From contig NZ_JAEH01000010.1 in the NCBI RefSeq assembly GCF_000518805.1, positions 1 to 64,000 of the forward strand: a stretch of 64,000 bases of DNA, written 5' to 3'. The notes beneath the pieces were generated by a model. The model did no database searches. It was not told the origin of the DNA and worked only from the letters and a program-made list of their open reading frames with translations. Made by a program: the position numbers and the translations under genes. This document shows, one piece after another, positions 1 through 7,254 of the stretch; the first letter of the stretch is position 1; every line of letters starts with the position of its first letter. This stretch comes from Shewanella waksmanii ATCC BAA-643. Its GTDB lineage: Bacteria > Pseudomonadota > Gammaproteobacteria > Enterobacterales > Shewanellaceae.

Positions 1-278
1 GTTCAGATTGGCGTAGTTTTCTTAAAGAACACAACCTTGAAGCAAGTATGAGCCGCAGAGGGAACTGCCATGATAACGCTGTTGCAGAGAGTTTTTTCTC
101 ACTCCTAAAGAAGGATAGAGTTAAGCGAAAAGTCTATAAAACCAGAGATGAAGCACGCTCAGAAATATTTAACTATATCGAATATTTCTATAATCCAGTG
201 CGCCATCATGGTAGTAATAACGGACTGTCACCAATGAAGTTCGAAAAGCAGTATTTTGAGAAACTAGAAAGTGTCTAG
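1..278 (+). mobile_element. IS3-family transposase (OrfB), C-terminal part cut by the window edge
   Basis: The open frame runs in from the left edge (first in-frame codon at base 3) and stops at 276-278. The residues match the end of an IS3-family DDE integrase/transposase: SRRGNCHDNAVAESFFSLLK carries the last catalytic Glu, followed by the typical NYIEYFYNPVRHH region and a short basic tail. OrfB cuts and joins element ends and is normally made by frameshifting from OrfA. Only about 91 residues are visible, so whether the element is intact cannot be judged. An ATG at 48 is internal, not a start. No clear right-end inverted repeat was recognised after the stop. Confidence 0.9.
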
Positions 279-335
279 ATAACTAGGGGCTTACCATTGT
301 GAGCCTATGAATTTGAATCGAAGAGAAAAACTTCA

Positions 336-463
336 GGTGTAGATACAGTTGCGAGCTTCCAAAACATGGATGTTTTGGCAGAGCTTACAGGGATGTACTT
401 GCAGCGTCTCGTAGTTGTATCTGCACAATAGCCTGCGGCAGGCAACTAGGCTGATACAATCAA
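336..463. repeat. 128-bp direct repeat, copy 1
   Basis: This block recurs at 611-738 with only two differences in 128 bases, at an offset of 275 bp. Inside it are a perfect palindrome, CCAAAACATGGATGTTTTGG, a second hairpin GCCTGCGGCAGGC, and an outer imperfect inverted repeat (AGATACAGTTGCGAG at 341-355 against CTCGTAGTTGTATCT at 408-422, 12 of 15 paired). A diverged tail continues past the near-identical block to about 545. It lies between the IS3 remnant and rluE. Open frames crossing it encode the same junk peptide in both copies and are not believed to be genes. Confidence 0.85.
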
Positions 464-610
464 TGTCAGGTTCACTTACATTTGAACAAAATAAAGCTTT
501 TGGTCGAAAGCTTGGGTGTGGGTAAAGCGCCACGACGTTGATCCAAACAGAGTTTGGAAATCACTCGTATCACACAAATGAAATTGTACACAGGCAAGAA
601 ACAAATTTGT

Positions 611-738
611 GGTGTAGATACAGTTGCGAGCTTCCAAAACATGGATGTTTTGGTAGAGCTTACAGGGATGTACTTGCAGCGTCTCGTAGTTGTATCTGCA
701 CAATAGCCTGCGGCAGGCAACTAGGTTGATACAATCAA
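611..738. repeat. 128-bp direct repeat, copy 2
   Basis: Second copy of the block at 336-463, with the same palindrome and hairpin. The two differences are a C/T after ATGTTTTGG and a C/T after CTAGG. The similar but diverged tail (TGAACAAAAC..CAGCTTTT..) continues to about 830, so it abuts the 3' end of the pseudouridine synthase gene. The 147 bases between copies hold nothing recognised. The element may be a structured non-coding repeat family or debris of an insertion; its class is unknown. Confidence 0.85.
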
Positions 739-831
739 GACCAAGCAATTCGTTAATGTCACTTAAGATTGAACAAAACACAGCTTTTAGTTGGAAACTG
801 GGGGGGACAAAGCACTACAATGTTAATACCT

Positions 832-1419
832 TTAACTCTGCACAAAAGGTTGCATATCCGCTTCACTAAACGGTAAAACCTCGCCAACTTGCATATCACC
901 GAGTTGAATGTGCCCGACTCGAACTCTGACCAGCCTGAGAGTAGCAAAACCCACTGCAGCGGTCATTTTGCGTACTTGGCGGTGTTTACCCTCATTGATC
1001 ACAATTGACACCCAGCTAGTGGGACCATGGCGAGCGTCGCGGATTTTACGGCCGCGGTCTGGCAAGTCGGGTACGCTATCGAGTCGCTTTACTTGGCAAG
1101 GTAGGGTTTGGTGGGGCTGGCCTTTATGGGTAATACGCACACCTTGGCCTAACTGCTGTATGGCCGCTTGGGTTATCAAGCCGTCAACTTCTACGTAGTA
1201 CTCTTTTTCAACGTTTTTGCTGCGTACATAATGGCTCATTTTACCATCTGTGGTTAATAAGATGAGTCCTTCAGAGTCATGGTCTAGCCGACCAATGGCC
1301 ATAATTCCTTGAGGAAAAGAGCCTAAGTCAGCCAATAACGGCTTACGTTTACGCTGCTCGGGGACAAATTGGCTTAGGGTTCCGTAGGGTTTAAAGCATC
1401 GAAAATGGGCAACAGACAT
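832..1419 (-). CDS. rluE: RluE-like 23S rRNA pseudouridine synthase (RsuA/RluB family)
   Basis: Converts a uridine of rRNA to pseudouridine; E. coli RluE acts on 23S U2457. The 195 residues contain the family signature GRLDHDSEGLILLTTDG, with the catalytic Asp in GRLD, and the later KHRQVRKMTAAVG and LRLVRVRVG blocks typical of RsuA/RluB/RluE. There is no N-terminal S4 domain: the protein starts almost directly with FRCFKPYG, which fits RluE rather than RsuA or RluB. Length is slightly below E. coli RluE (about 217). The gene stands alone; its stop codon lies just inside the end of the adjacent repeat. The precise target uridine is inferred from family membership. Confidence 0.85.
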   Translation of the reverse strand: MSVAHFRCFKPYGTLSQFVPEQRKRKPLLADLGSFPQGIMAIGRLDHDSEGLILLTTDGKMSHYVRSKNVEKEYYVEVDGLITQAAIQQLGQGVRITHKGQPHQTLPCQVKRLDSVPDLPDRGRKIRDARHGPTSWVSIVINEGKHRQVRKMTAAVGFATLRLVRVRVGHIQLGDMQVGEVLPFSEADMQPFVQS

Positions 1420-1503
1420 AATGCACTGTAATTAGCTTAGGGTAGACAGCTAGTGTAACGGCATTTAGAGGGAGCTGCATGTACTTTGGCTTACAGTTAA
1501 TGG

Positions 1504-1519
1504 ATGACAGCGCTGTCAT
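1504..1519. promoter_or_regulatory. 16-bp perfect palindrome upstream of nagB, probable NagR operator
   Basis: ATGACAGCGCTGTCAT is a perfect inverted repeat 130 bp before the nagB start. The CG-centred shape is that of LacI-family operators, and it resembles what I recall of the NagR (GlcNAc repressor) site in Shewanella. The palindrome is seen directly; the link to NagR is from memory. Confidence 0.55.
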
Positions 1520-1648
1520 TTGGGGTTATAGTTATGTTAATAAATGGCATTAACGCTGAGTTAATGCCTGGCATCAGCAGTTACTGAAGCTGGTTGGTGC
1601 ACTTAGGCGCTTTAGCCACATTCAATCTCCATTTATAGAGTCAACGTT

Positions 1649-2443
1649 ATGCAAATTGTGATTTTAAAAGACAGTAATGAAGTGGCGGCTTACGGTGCCA
1701 ATATTTTTATCAACCAACTGCAGAAAAAAGCCAACTCAGTTTTAGGTTTAGCCACAGGCTCAACCCCGGTTGCGCTTTATCAAAAGTTGATAGTTGCAGC
1801 CACGTCAGGGACGATCAGTTTTAAGGATGTCACCACGTTTAACCTCGATGAGTACTTAGGCTTAGCAGGTAGCCATCCACAAAGTTATCGTTACTTCATG
1901 AACGAGCAGTTGTTTGATCATGTTGATATCAACAAAGACAACACTCACGTGCCACCCGGTGATGCCAGCGATCCTATTGCAGCCTGCGAAGGTTATGAGC
2001 AGCAAATCGTGGCCGCAGGCGGCGTGGATATTCAACTGCTTGGTATCGGGCGTAATGGTCATATTGGTTTTAATGAACCTTCGTCTGGCTTGATGTCTCG
2101 TACTCGAGTGAAAACCTTGACCAAAGCCACCATCGACGATAATGCCCGTTTTTTTGCTGCCGACGAATATCAACCACACCTGTCTATCACCATGGGGATA
2201 GGTACGATTTTAGATGCCAAAAAAGTCGTGCTATTGGCTACTGGTGAAAACAAAGCCGATGCTATTTTAGCAACAGTAGAAGGTGCGCTAACGGCATCTT
2301 GCCCAGCATCTGCGTTGCAATTACATCGCGATGCGGTTTTAGTCATCGACGAAGCTGCTGCATCAAAGTTGTCTGACTGTGAGTTCTATAAGCACATTGA
2401 AAATGAGAACCAGAAACTGCAAGCACAGCTCGCCAAGTTGTAA
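1649..2443 (+). CDS. nagB: Glucosamine-6-phosphate deaminase
   Basis: Deaminates and isomerises glucosamine-6-phosphate to fructose-6-phosphate plus ammonia, the last step that brings GlcNAc or chitin sugars into glycolysis. The 264-residue protein shows the phosphate loop GLATGSTP, the catalytic block [10 protein letters not shown] and the [11 protein letters not shown] loop, all usual for NagB, at the normal family length. It looks closer to the shorter Gram-positive-like NagB than to the E. coli allosteric enzyme. No nagA, nagK or transporter is next to it. A LacI-type palindrome lies upstream and a strong terminator follows, so it is probably a single-gene unit. The Shine-Dalgarno before the ATG is weak. 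Confidence 0.92.
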   Translation: MQIVILKDSNEVAAYGANIFINQLQKKANSVLGLATGSTPVALYQKLIVAATSGTISFKDVTTFNLDEYLGLAGSHPQSYRYFMNEQLFDHVDINKDNTHVPPGDASDPIAACEGYEQQIVAAGGVDIQLLGIGRNGHIGFNEPSSGLMSRTRVKTLTKATIDDNARFFAADEYQPHLSITMGIGTILDAKKVVLLATGENKADAILATVEGALTASCPASALQLHRDAVLVIDEAAASKLSDCEFYKHIENENQKLQAQLAKL

Positions 2444-2463
2444 GTGGCACCTTATCCAAGAAA

Positions 2464-2486
2464 AGCAGGCTTAGCCTGCTTTTTTT
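2464..2486 (+). terminator. Rho-independent terminator of nagB
   Basis: AGCAGGC-TTA-GCCTGCT stem (7 bp, 3-nt loop) followed directly by TTTTTT, 20 bases after the nagB stop. Confidence 0.9.
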
Positions 2487-2561
2487 ATTGCTAAATTATC
2501 TATTCCAACTGATTAAATTGGTTAACTATTTGACGGCAAGCACAGTTAGTTCCTATGGTTA

Positions 2562-2826
2562 ATACCAATCAGTATAAGAATTTGATCTACTCAGCGCGCT
2601 TTTGGCAAACTAATTCAAGGCGAATAACTGAAACAATGGTTGCTCCCTTGTGAGGTTATTCAACGCAGAAGTAGGTAGCCAAAAACGCGCCAGAATGGCG
2701 AGTTTTAACAGTTCTGATGCTGTGTTAACGAGCTTAACCGTAGAACAACTATGCTCTTCACTCGTTGCCTTACCTCAGAACCGCTAAACTCTCGCTGAGT
2801 GACTAAATGTTTATACTGATTGGTAT
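2562..2826 (+). mobile_element. MITE-like element, copy 1 (265 bp)
   Basis: Bounded by 16-bp perfect terminal inverted repeats: ATACCAATCAGTATAA at 2562-2577 and its complement at 2811-2826. A second copy of exactly the same length lies at 22951-23215, with about 16 substitutions and no gaps (about 94% identical). It has no coding capacity for a transposase, so it is non-autonomous. The right end is 30 bp before the ATG of the next gene, and the TIR/flank junction creates a TATAAT hexamer at 2824-2829 that could act as a -10 box. Confidence 0.88.
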
Positions 2827-2856
2827 AATAGATAACGTTAACAGGGAATAGACCTC

Positions 2857-3393
2857 ATGCTTAAAAAAGTACTCATCATCTTTGCTGTACTCATTGCGCT
2901 GCCGTTTGTACTGGCACTGTTTGCGCCAAAAAACTACTCGGTAGTTACCAGCGTTGATATTGGTCGAGATAACCAAACCGTTTATGACTATGTGGTGTTA
3001 CTTAAAAACCAAGATAATTTTAGTGTCTGGGCGCAGGTGGACCCACAGATGCAAAAAAGCTATCGAGGCGAAGATGGCCAAGTGGGTTTTGTGTCTGCCT
3101 GGAAAAGCGATAATCCGGATGTCGGCGAGGGTGAGCAAGAGATCACCGCGATTGTACCGGGGCAACGCATTGATTATGAGCTCAGGTTTTTAGCGCCTTT
3201 TGAGGCAGTGTCACCGGCGTACATGATTGTCACCCCTATTGATGCTGATAATACTCAAGTCACTTGGGGTTTTACTGGGCACCTTGATTATCCGATGAAT
3301 TTGATGATGTGGTTTATCGATTTTGAAACCATGATTGATAACGATTTAAGCCAAGGGCTGAACTCATTAAAGTCATTGCTTGAAGCGCAATAA
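2857..3393 (+). CDS. Membrane-anchored SRPBCC (START-like) protein
   Basis: A 178-residue protein with one N-terminal hydrophobic helix (about residues 4-24) and a periplasmic or outward-facing SRPBCC/polyketide-cyclase-like domain: ready signs are SVDIGRDNQTVYDYVVLLKN at its start, the central ITAIVPGQRIDYELRF strand pair and the C-terminal amphipathic helix. Such folds bind hydrophobic ligands; the ligand here is unknown. The ATG has AGGGA about 10 bases upstream. The gene sits 30 bp after a MITE and has no evident operon partner. I recognise the fold, not the function. Confidence 0.7.
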   Translation: MLKKVLIIFAVLIALPFVLALFAPKNYSVVTSVDIGRDNQTVYDYVVLLKNQDNFSVWAQVDPQMQKSYRGEDGQVGFVSAWKSDNPDVGEGEQEITAIVPGQRIDYELRFLAPFEAVSPAYMIVTPIDADNTQVTWGFTGHLDYPMNLMMWFIDFETMIDNDLSQGLNSLKSLLEAQ

Positions 3394-3567
3394 CGTCTAT
3401 TTCGGTAGCTTGAATTAACTTGCCATGACCATAGCGAATTGCCATTTCAAGCACAAAAATGCATTTGCTGTTAGTGATTAATTGATAGTCCTTCATCGCA
3501 GTTAGCCTATCTAGCAACGCCTCGCTTTCATCGGTTCTAGTAATGCCTGTGAATGATTTTGATTGAG

Positions 3568-3597
3568 TAAAGCTCTACTAAAATGAGTAGAGCTTTA
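3568..3597. terminator. Hairpin between convergent genes, possible terminator
   Basis: TAAAGCTCTACT and AGTAGAGCTTTA pair perfectly over 12 bp around a 6-base loop. It lies between the convergent START-like gene and esterase gene. No good U-tract follows on either strand, so termination is only plausible. Confidence 0.4.
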
Positions 3598-3643
3598 CTG
3601 TCGAGTTGCAGGTTAAATTGTTAGCTGTATTTTGTGGTGATGT

Positions 3644-5404
3644 CTATGGCTTTATACAGGTGAAGCTTTCGGCTTTCTCCATATCGCCAGTGCCATTATA
3701 GGTCGCTATTTCAGGGAAAGGACAGAGCGGGCGTGAACGATCTTTGGCCCAATTATTGGGTAGATCTAGGTTTTCTGCGCGGGTATTGGCAATAACTTTT
3801 TCTGGTGCTTCACCTCTTTCTACCCAAGCAATAATGTCTTCTAAGATGAAGTTAACTTGGTCAGTAGCTGGACCTTGGCCACAGTGATTCATACCTGGTA
3901 CTAAGAATAACTTAGCAAAAGAGTCAGCTTTACCCCCATTTGCCTCATCAACGTTTTGATACCAATCAATGGTGTGTTGTACTGAGAATACCGGATCAGA
4001 AGAACCATGTACTACAATCATTTTGGCGCCACGCTCTCGGAGCGTATCAAAAGCTACTTCGCCATTTAATCCCATAAACTGCATGGCAGATTCATTGAAT
4101 TCGTTGGTGGTATGGTTGATGGCAAAATTTGCTTCATCCATATCTAGGTTAATTGAGTATTGATAAGCTTCAATTAATCCAGGATCGCCATAAACATTAT
4201 AGTCATCAAATTCTGTCGGCGGCACACTAAACACGGTCGCCACAGTGCCTGCATCGCGACTAAAAGCGTTAACCATTTCCCAAGATATCCAGCCATCATA
4301 GCCAATACCAATGTCATATGGGAATTGAGCATAAAGTGCTGTGCCATCTGATTTTTGTGGTCCTTGCATTATGTTGTCTAATGCGGTCTTTTGCTCATCC
4401 GTTAAACAGGTGCCATCTCGTTCGCCCACACAACTTGGTACATCTCGTTGTATATCAAACGCCATTTGGCAACCCACAATATTATTTACCATGCCATCTG
4501 CTGCGCCATCTAAGGCATCACACAGTTTCGTAACAGTATTTGCGATTAGCATATACTCTGCTGGGGTAACTGTTGCCTCTACAGCACTTTTAATCGCCGC
4601 AGCAGAGTCCATAGCAGTACCATCAGGGATTAAAGTGGCGAATTGTTGAACACCATATAACTGTGTAATAGCGGCTTGCGGCAGATCGAGTCCAGGGTTA
4701 GCGACAAGGTATCCATCATATTGTTCAGGTAGCCGGCTTGCTGCGACCATAGTGTGACGGCCGCCATTAGAACACCCACCAAAATAAGAACGATCTGGCG
4801 CTTTGCCGTAGGCTTTCTCGATTAACGACTTAGCCATTGGTGTAAGCTTTTCGACCGCTTGGTAACCATAATTAAGTCGTGCTTGGTTATCTAGCCCGAA
4901 GTATTGCTGCCCATACCCCTCATGGCCCGCATCAGAGCTAATAACTGCAAAGCCGTGGTTAAGTGCGCTTTCATCTTTGTGGACAAATCTTAAAAAGGTA
5001 CCAACGGCTGCATTTACTCGGCCGTCTAAGCCGCCATTGGCTTGATAGTAGTAGCGCCCAGTCCAATCGATGGGTAAGCGCATTTCAAATTTAATTGCAT
5101 AAGGTTGTTCTGTTGAACCTTGCAGGCCATTACCCAAACGTGATTCCATTTCGCCAGTAATAACACAATGCTCTGGTGCGGTGAAGCCTGAAACTTCACC
5201 TGCTTCAACCTTTACCGCAGAAGTAATTGTTGTGTCGTTAAAATCGAATTCGGTGATTAATTCATCGCAGAGTTCAAGCGTTGCAGGTTCTGCCTCTCCG
5301 AGAATGGGAAGATTGGTATTTTTATTATTGTCTGAGCTATTACAGGCCGTAAGTGGAACGGATAAAGCAACAGCGATAGCAATAGCATTAAATTTGTACG
5401 TCAT
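3644..5404 (-). CDS. Tannase/feruloyl esterase family lipoprotein
   Basis: An esterase of the tannase family (tannases, feruloyl esterases, MHETase), which hydrolyse esters of phenolic acids. The 586-residue precursor has a lipoprotein signal (LTAC, Cys21), so it should be membrane-attached. The nucleophile motif is GGCSNGGR with Ser212; Cys211 next to it and the Cys in GMNHCGQG beside the catalytic His would form the disulfide that clamps the triad in this family. The Asp is likely in HGSSDPVFS. It is last in a minus-strand series after the porin, cytochrome and flavoprotein, 125 bp from the porin, suggesting it feeds that module with an aromatic acid. Substrate is inferred, not shown. Confidence 0.85.
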   Translation of the reverse strand: MTYKFNAIAIAVALSVPLTACNSSDNNKNTNLPILGEAEPATLELCDELITEFDFNDTTITSAVKVEAGEVSGFTAPEHCVITGEMESRLGNGLQGSTEQPYAIKFEMRLPIDWTGRYYYQANGGLDGRVNAAVGTFLRFVHKDESALNHGFAVISSDAGHEGYGQQYFGLDNQARLNYGYQAVEKLTPMAKSLIEKAYGKAPDRSYFGGCSNGGRHTMVAASRLPEQYDGYLVANPGLDLPQAAITQLYGVQQFATLIPDGTAMDSAAAIKSAVEATVTPAEYMLIANTVTKLCDALDGAADGMVNNIVGCQMAFDIQRDVPSCVGERDGTCLTDEQKTALDNIMQGPQKSDGTALYAQFPYDIGIGYDGWISWEMVNAFSRDAGTVATVFSVPPTEFDDYNVYGDPGLIEAYQYSINLDMDEANFAINHTTNEFNESAMQFMGLNGEVAFDTLRERGAKMIVVHGSSDPVFSVQHTIDWYQNVDEANGGKADSFAKLFLVPGMNHCGQGPATDQVNFILEDIIAWVERGEAPEKVIANTRAENLDLPNNWAKDRSRPLCPFPEIATYNGTGDMEKAESFTCIKP

Positions 5405-5455
5405 AACAACTCCATATTTTAATATTATAGTAATTTACGCAGCAGGGGGGGGAGT

Positions 5456-5482
5456 GGAGCCAGCCAGTTGAGCACTGGCTCC
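5456..5482. other. Intercistronic hairpin between porin and esterase genes
   Basis: GGAGCCAG and CTGGCTCC pair over 8 bp with an 11-base loop, next to a run of eight G residues (5445-5452). There is no U-tract. It may lower esterase expression relative to the upstream genes or protect the mRNA end; this is a guess from position. Confidence 0.4.
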
Positions 5483-5528
5483 GGGGAGCAAAGTAAGTCT
5501 GATGAGGGGCCTACTTCATGATGAAAAG

Positions 5529-6782
5529 TTACAGCTTAAATTTATAGTAAACGTAGAAGCGAGTATCAGTAAGGTCATCACCTTCTGCGTAACTAACTAT
5601 TGCGTGGCGGGCTCGAACGCTTAGACCATCAACATATTGTGCTAAATCGTAAGTAACAGAGAAATCTGTTTCGTCAATATCTGTTGCGCTATTACCATCA
5701 ACTTGATAATTGGCGTAGTTAACATAAGCGCTGACACCACTTAATACTGAGTCCTCGTTAAATCGATAACCAAGTTGAGCGCCATAAGCTTCTTCTTCAG
5801 CTCGAGCTGATTGATGAACTTGTTGAATAATGACTTTGTCGTCACCAAATGGCGCAACTACAAAGCCATCGCCAGTTTTCACGTACTTAACCGTGGCGTC
5901 AAAGCCATTCCATTTTGTACCTAAATGGAAGCCGGCTTGGTAGGTGTCAAAATTAGCCTCTGTGGCATCTAGGTTGCCAATTGAGTCTTGCTTTAAATAC
6001 GATGGCTTGAAGTACCATTCAGTCGCTCCAAACTGCTTACTTATGTCGAATTTGAGGTGATATTGACTGTATACATCTTCCATGGAGTAGTACCACAGGC
6101 TTGTTTTGGCTTTAACGACATCAGTTGGAATGGTGTAGTTCGCACCTACAGCAATCATTGGGTTGTCATCAAAGTCAATATCAGCAACATTAATGCCATT
6201 ACGTTGCATCTCACCTTTTACTCCGTCAGCAACAGACACGAACTCTTCGTTAGTCCAGCCCATGTAGTCAGTAATGTACAGTGCAGAGAGTTTAAGGTTA
6301 TCGAATGATGTATTTTCAATACTTACACCGCGATAAGTAAACGGAATTGCGCGCAATGGGAATGGATTCATCATCGGCGTACGTAGCTCTTGAGCACCAA
6401 TTCTGATGTTAGTGTCGTACCAATTACCATTAACAAAGTATTCTTGTAGGCGGTTAACTGATTGGCGCTCAGTCACCATACCTGGCGCGCCGCCGCCAAC
6501 TAGACCATAAAGGCCATCATTGGTTTCCCAAATTGGGTTTGCAGAAGCAAATGAGCCGCCAAAGCTAATGCCGTTTGACTCGCCGGAGCGTAAGTAGAAT
6601 AGCCCGCCCAAACTAGTATCACGGCGATCGGTAGCCTCACTATCAAAGTCTCTTTGGAAATCAAATAGTTGTAGTTGACCCTTAAAGCTGCCGTCTTTGA
6701 ATATATTTTCTAATGGGTCAGCAGCAAAGGCAGGATTTACTGTCAAACAAGCTGCGACAATAGGTAGTAATTTAGTTTTCAT
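5529..6782 (-). CDS. OprD-like outer-membrane porin
   Basis: A 417-residue beta-barrel precursor: signal peptide ending NPAFA|ADP, then alternating amphipathic strands and a C-terminal aromatic/hydrophobic end (YYKFKL). The N-terminal DGSFKGQLQLFDFQRDFD and the following strand pattern resemble the OprD/OprE substrate-specific porins, which pass small organic acids or amino acids. It lies 47 bp after the tetraheme cytochrome gene on the same strand, so it is probably the outer-membrane entry route for the reductase's substrate. A good Shine-Dalgarno (AAGGA) precedes the ATG. Which compound passes is unknown. Confidence 0.78.
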   Translation of the reverse strand: MKTKLLPIVAACLTVNPAFAADPLENIFKDGSFKGQLQLFDFQRDFDSEATDRRDTSLGGLFYLRSGESNGISFGGSFASANPIWETNDGLYGLVGGGAPGMVTERQSVNRLQEYFVNGNWYDTNIRIGAQELRTPMMNPFPLRAIPFTYRGVSIENTSFDNLKLSALYITDYMGWTNEEFVSVADGVKGEMQRNGINVADIDFDDNPMIAVGANYTIPTDVVKAKTSLWYYSMEDVYSQYHLKFDISKQFGATEWYFKPSYLKQDSIGNLDATEANFDTYQAGFHLGTKWNGFDATVKYVKTGDGFVVAPFGDDKVIIQQVHQSARAEEEAYGAQLGYRFNEDSVLSGVSAYVNYANYQVDGNSATDIDETDFSVTYDLAQYVDGLSVRARHAIVSYAEGDDLTDTRFYVYYKFKL

Positions 6783-6829
6783 AACTGTAATCCTTGTTAT
6801 ATTTAGATACTTGGTTTTTTAACCAAACC

Positions 6830-7183
6830 TTATGGCGTAACTAAATCAAATCGTAAATGACAACTGCCACAGTAGTTCACAGACTCTTCGTGTTGTTTGT
6901 GGCAATAGTTACAGTTAGTTTCTGTACCGAAATGGCGATTTTCATGCGGGTTGGTAATAGGGTGACCAGCCGTTGTTTCAGCTAGTTCAGCAGTGTCATG
7001 ACACTCGATACACGTCGTCATGCGTACTTCATCTTTCATATTGTTAATATGGCAGTCTTTACAAACTAGGCCAGCATCTTTATGCGTTGCTTCAAGTAAC
7101 TGCGAATCAGCAGCGATTGCTCCCGTTGTAAACAAGCTGAAAGCAAGAGACAACACGATTTTGTGAAGTGTTATTTTTTTCAT
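6830..7183 (-). CDS. Periplasmic tetraheme cytochrome c (electron-transfer subunit)
   Basis: Carries four heme-binding CXXCH motifs (CKDCH, CIECH, CNYCH, CGSCH) in about 95 mature residues, the pattern of the small tetraheme cytochrome domain of Shewanella flavocytochrome c. A Sec signal peptide ends GAIA|ADS. I chose the ATG at 7183 (MKKITLHK) over the TTG at 7234, because GGA lies 10 bases before it and the signal peptide then has normal length. It follows the flavoprotein gene by 71 bp. In FccA the heme and flavin domains are fused; here they are two proteins, so this subunit should carry electrons from a quinol-linked c-type cytochrome to the flavoprotein. Confidence 0.93.
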   Translation of the reverse strand: MKKITLHKIVLSLAFSLFTTGAIAADSQLLEATHKDAGLVCKDCHINNMKDEVRMTTCIECHDTAELAETTAGHPITNPHENRHFGTETNCNYCHKQHEESVNYCGSCHLRFDLVTP

Positions 7184-7254
7184 AGTTTTATTCCATTGTT
7201 TCATTTTGAAGGCGCCCGAAATATCGGGCATCAACTTTGTTATTCATTAATGAG

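Noticed and set aside
336-738. Possible CRISPR array
   Set aside because: Only two repeats, 128 bp long, with a 147-bp gap and diverging tails; no cas genes.
333-781. Several short frames on both strands across the 128-bp repeats (minus 333-533, 472-720, 476-781; plus 538-729)
   Set aside because: They overlap each other, repeat the same peptide in both copies and have no ribosome sites; they are by-products of the palindromic repeats.
908-1198. 96-codon plus-strand frame opposite rluE
   Set aside because: Lies fully antisense to a clear pseudouridine synthase and has no independent support.
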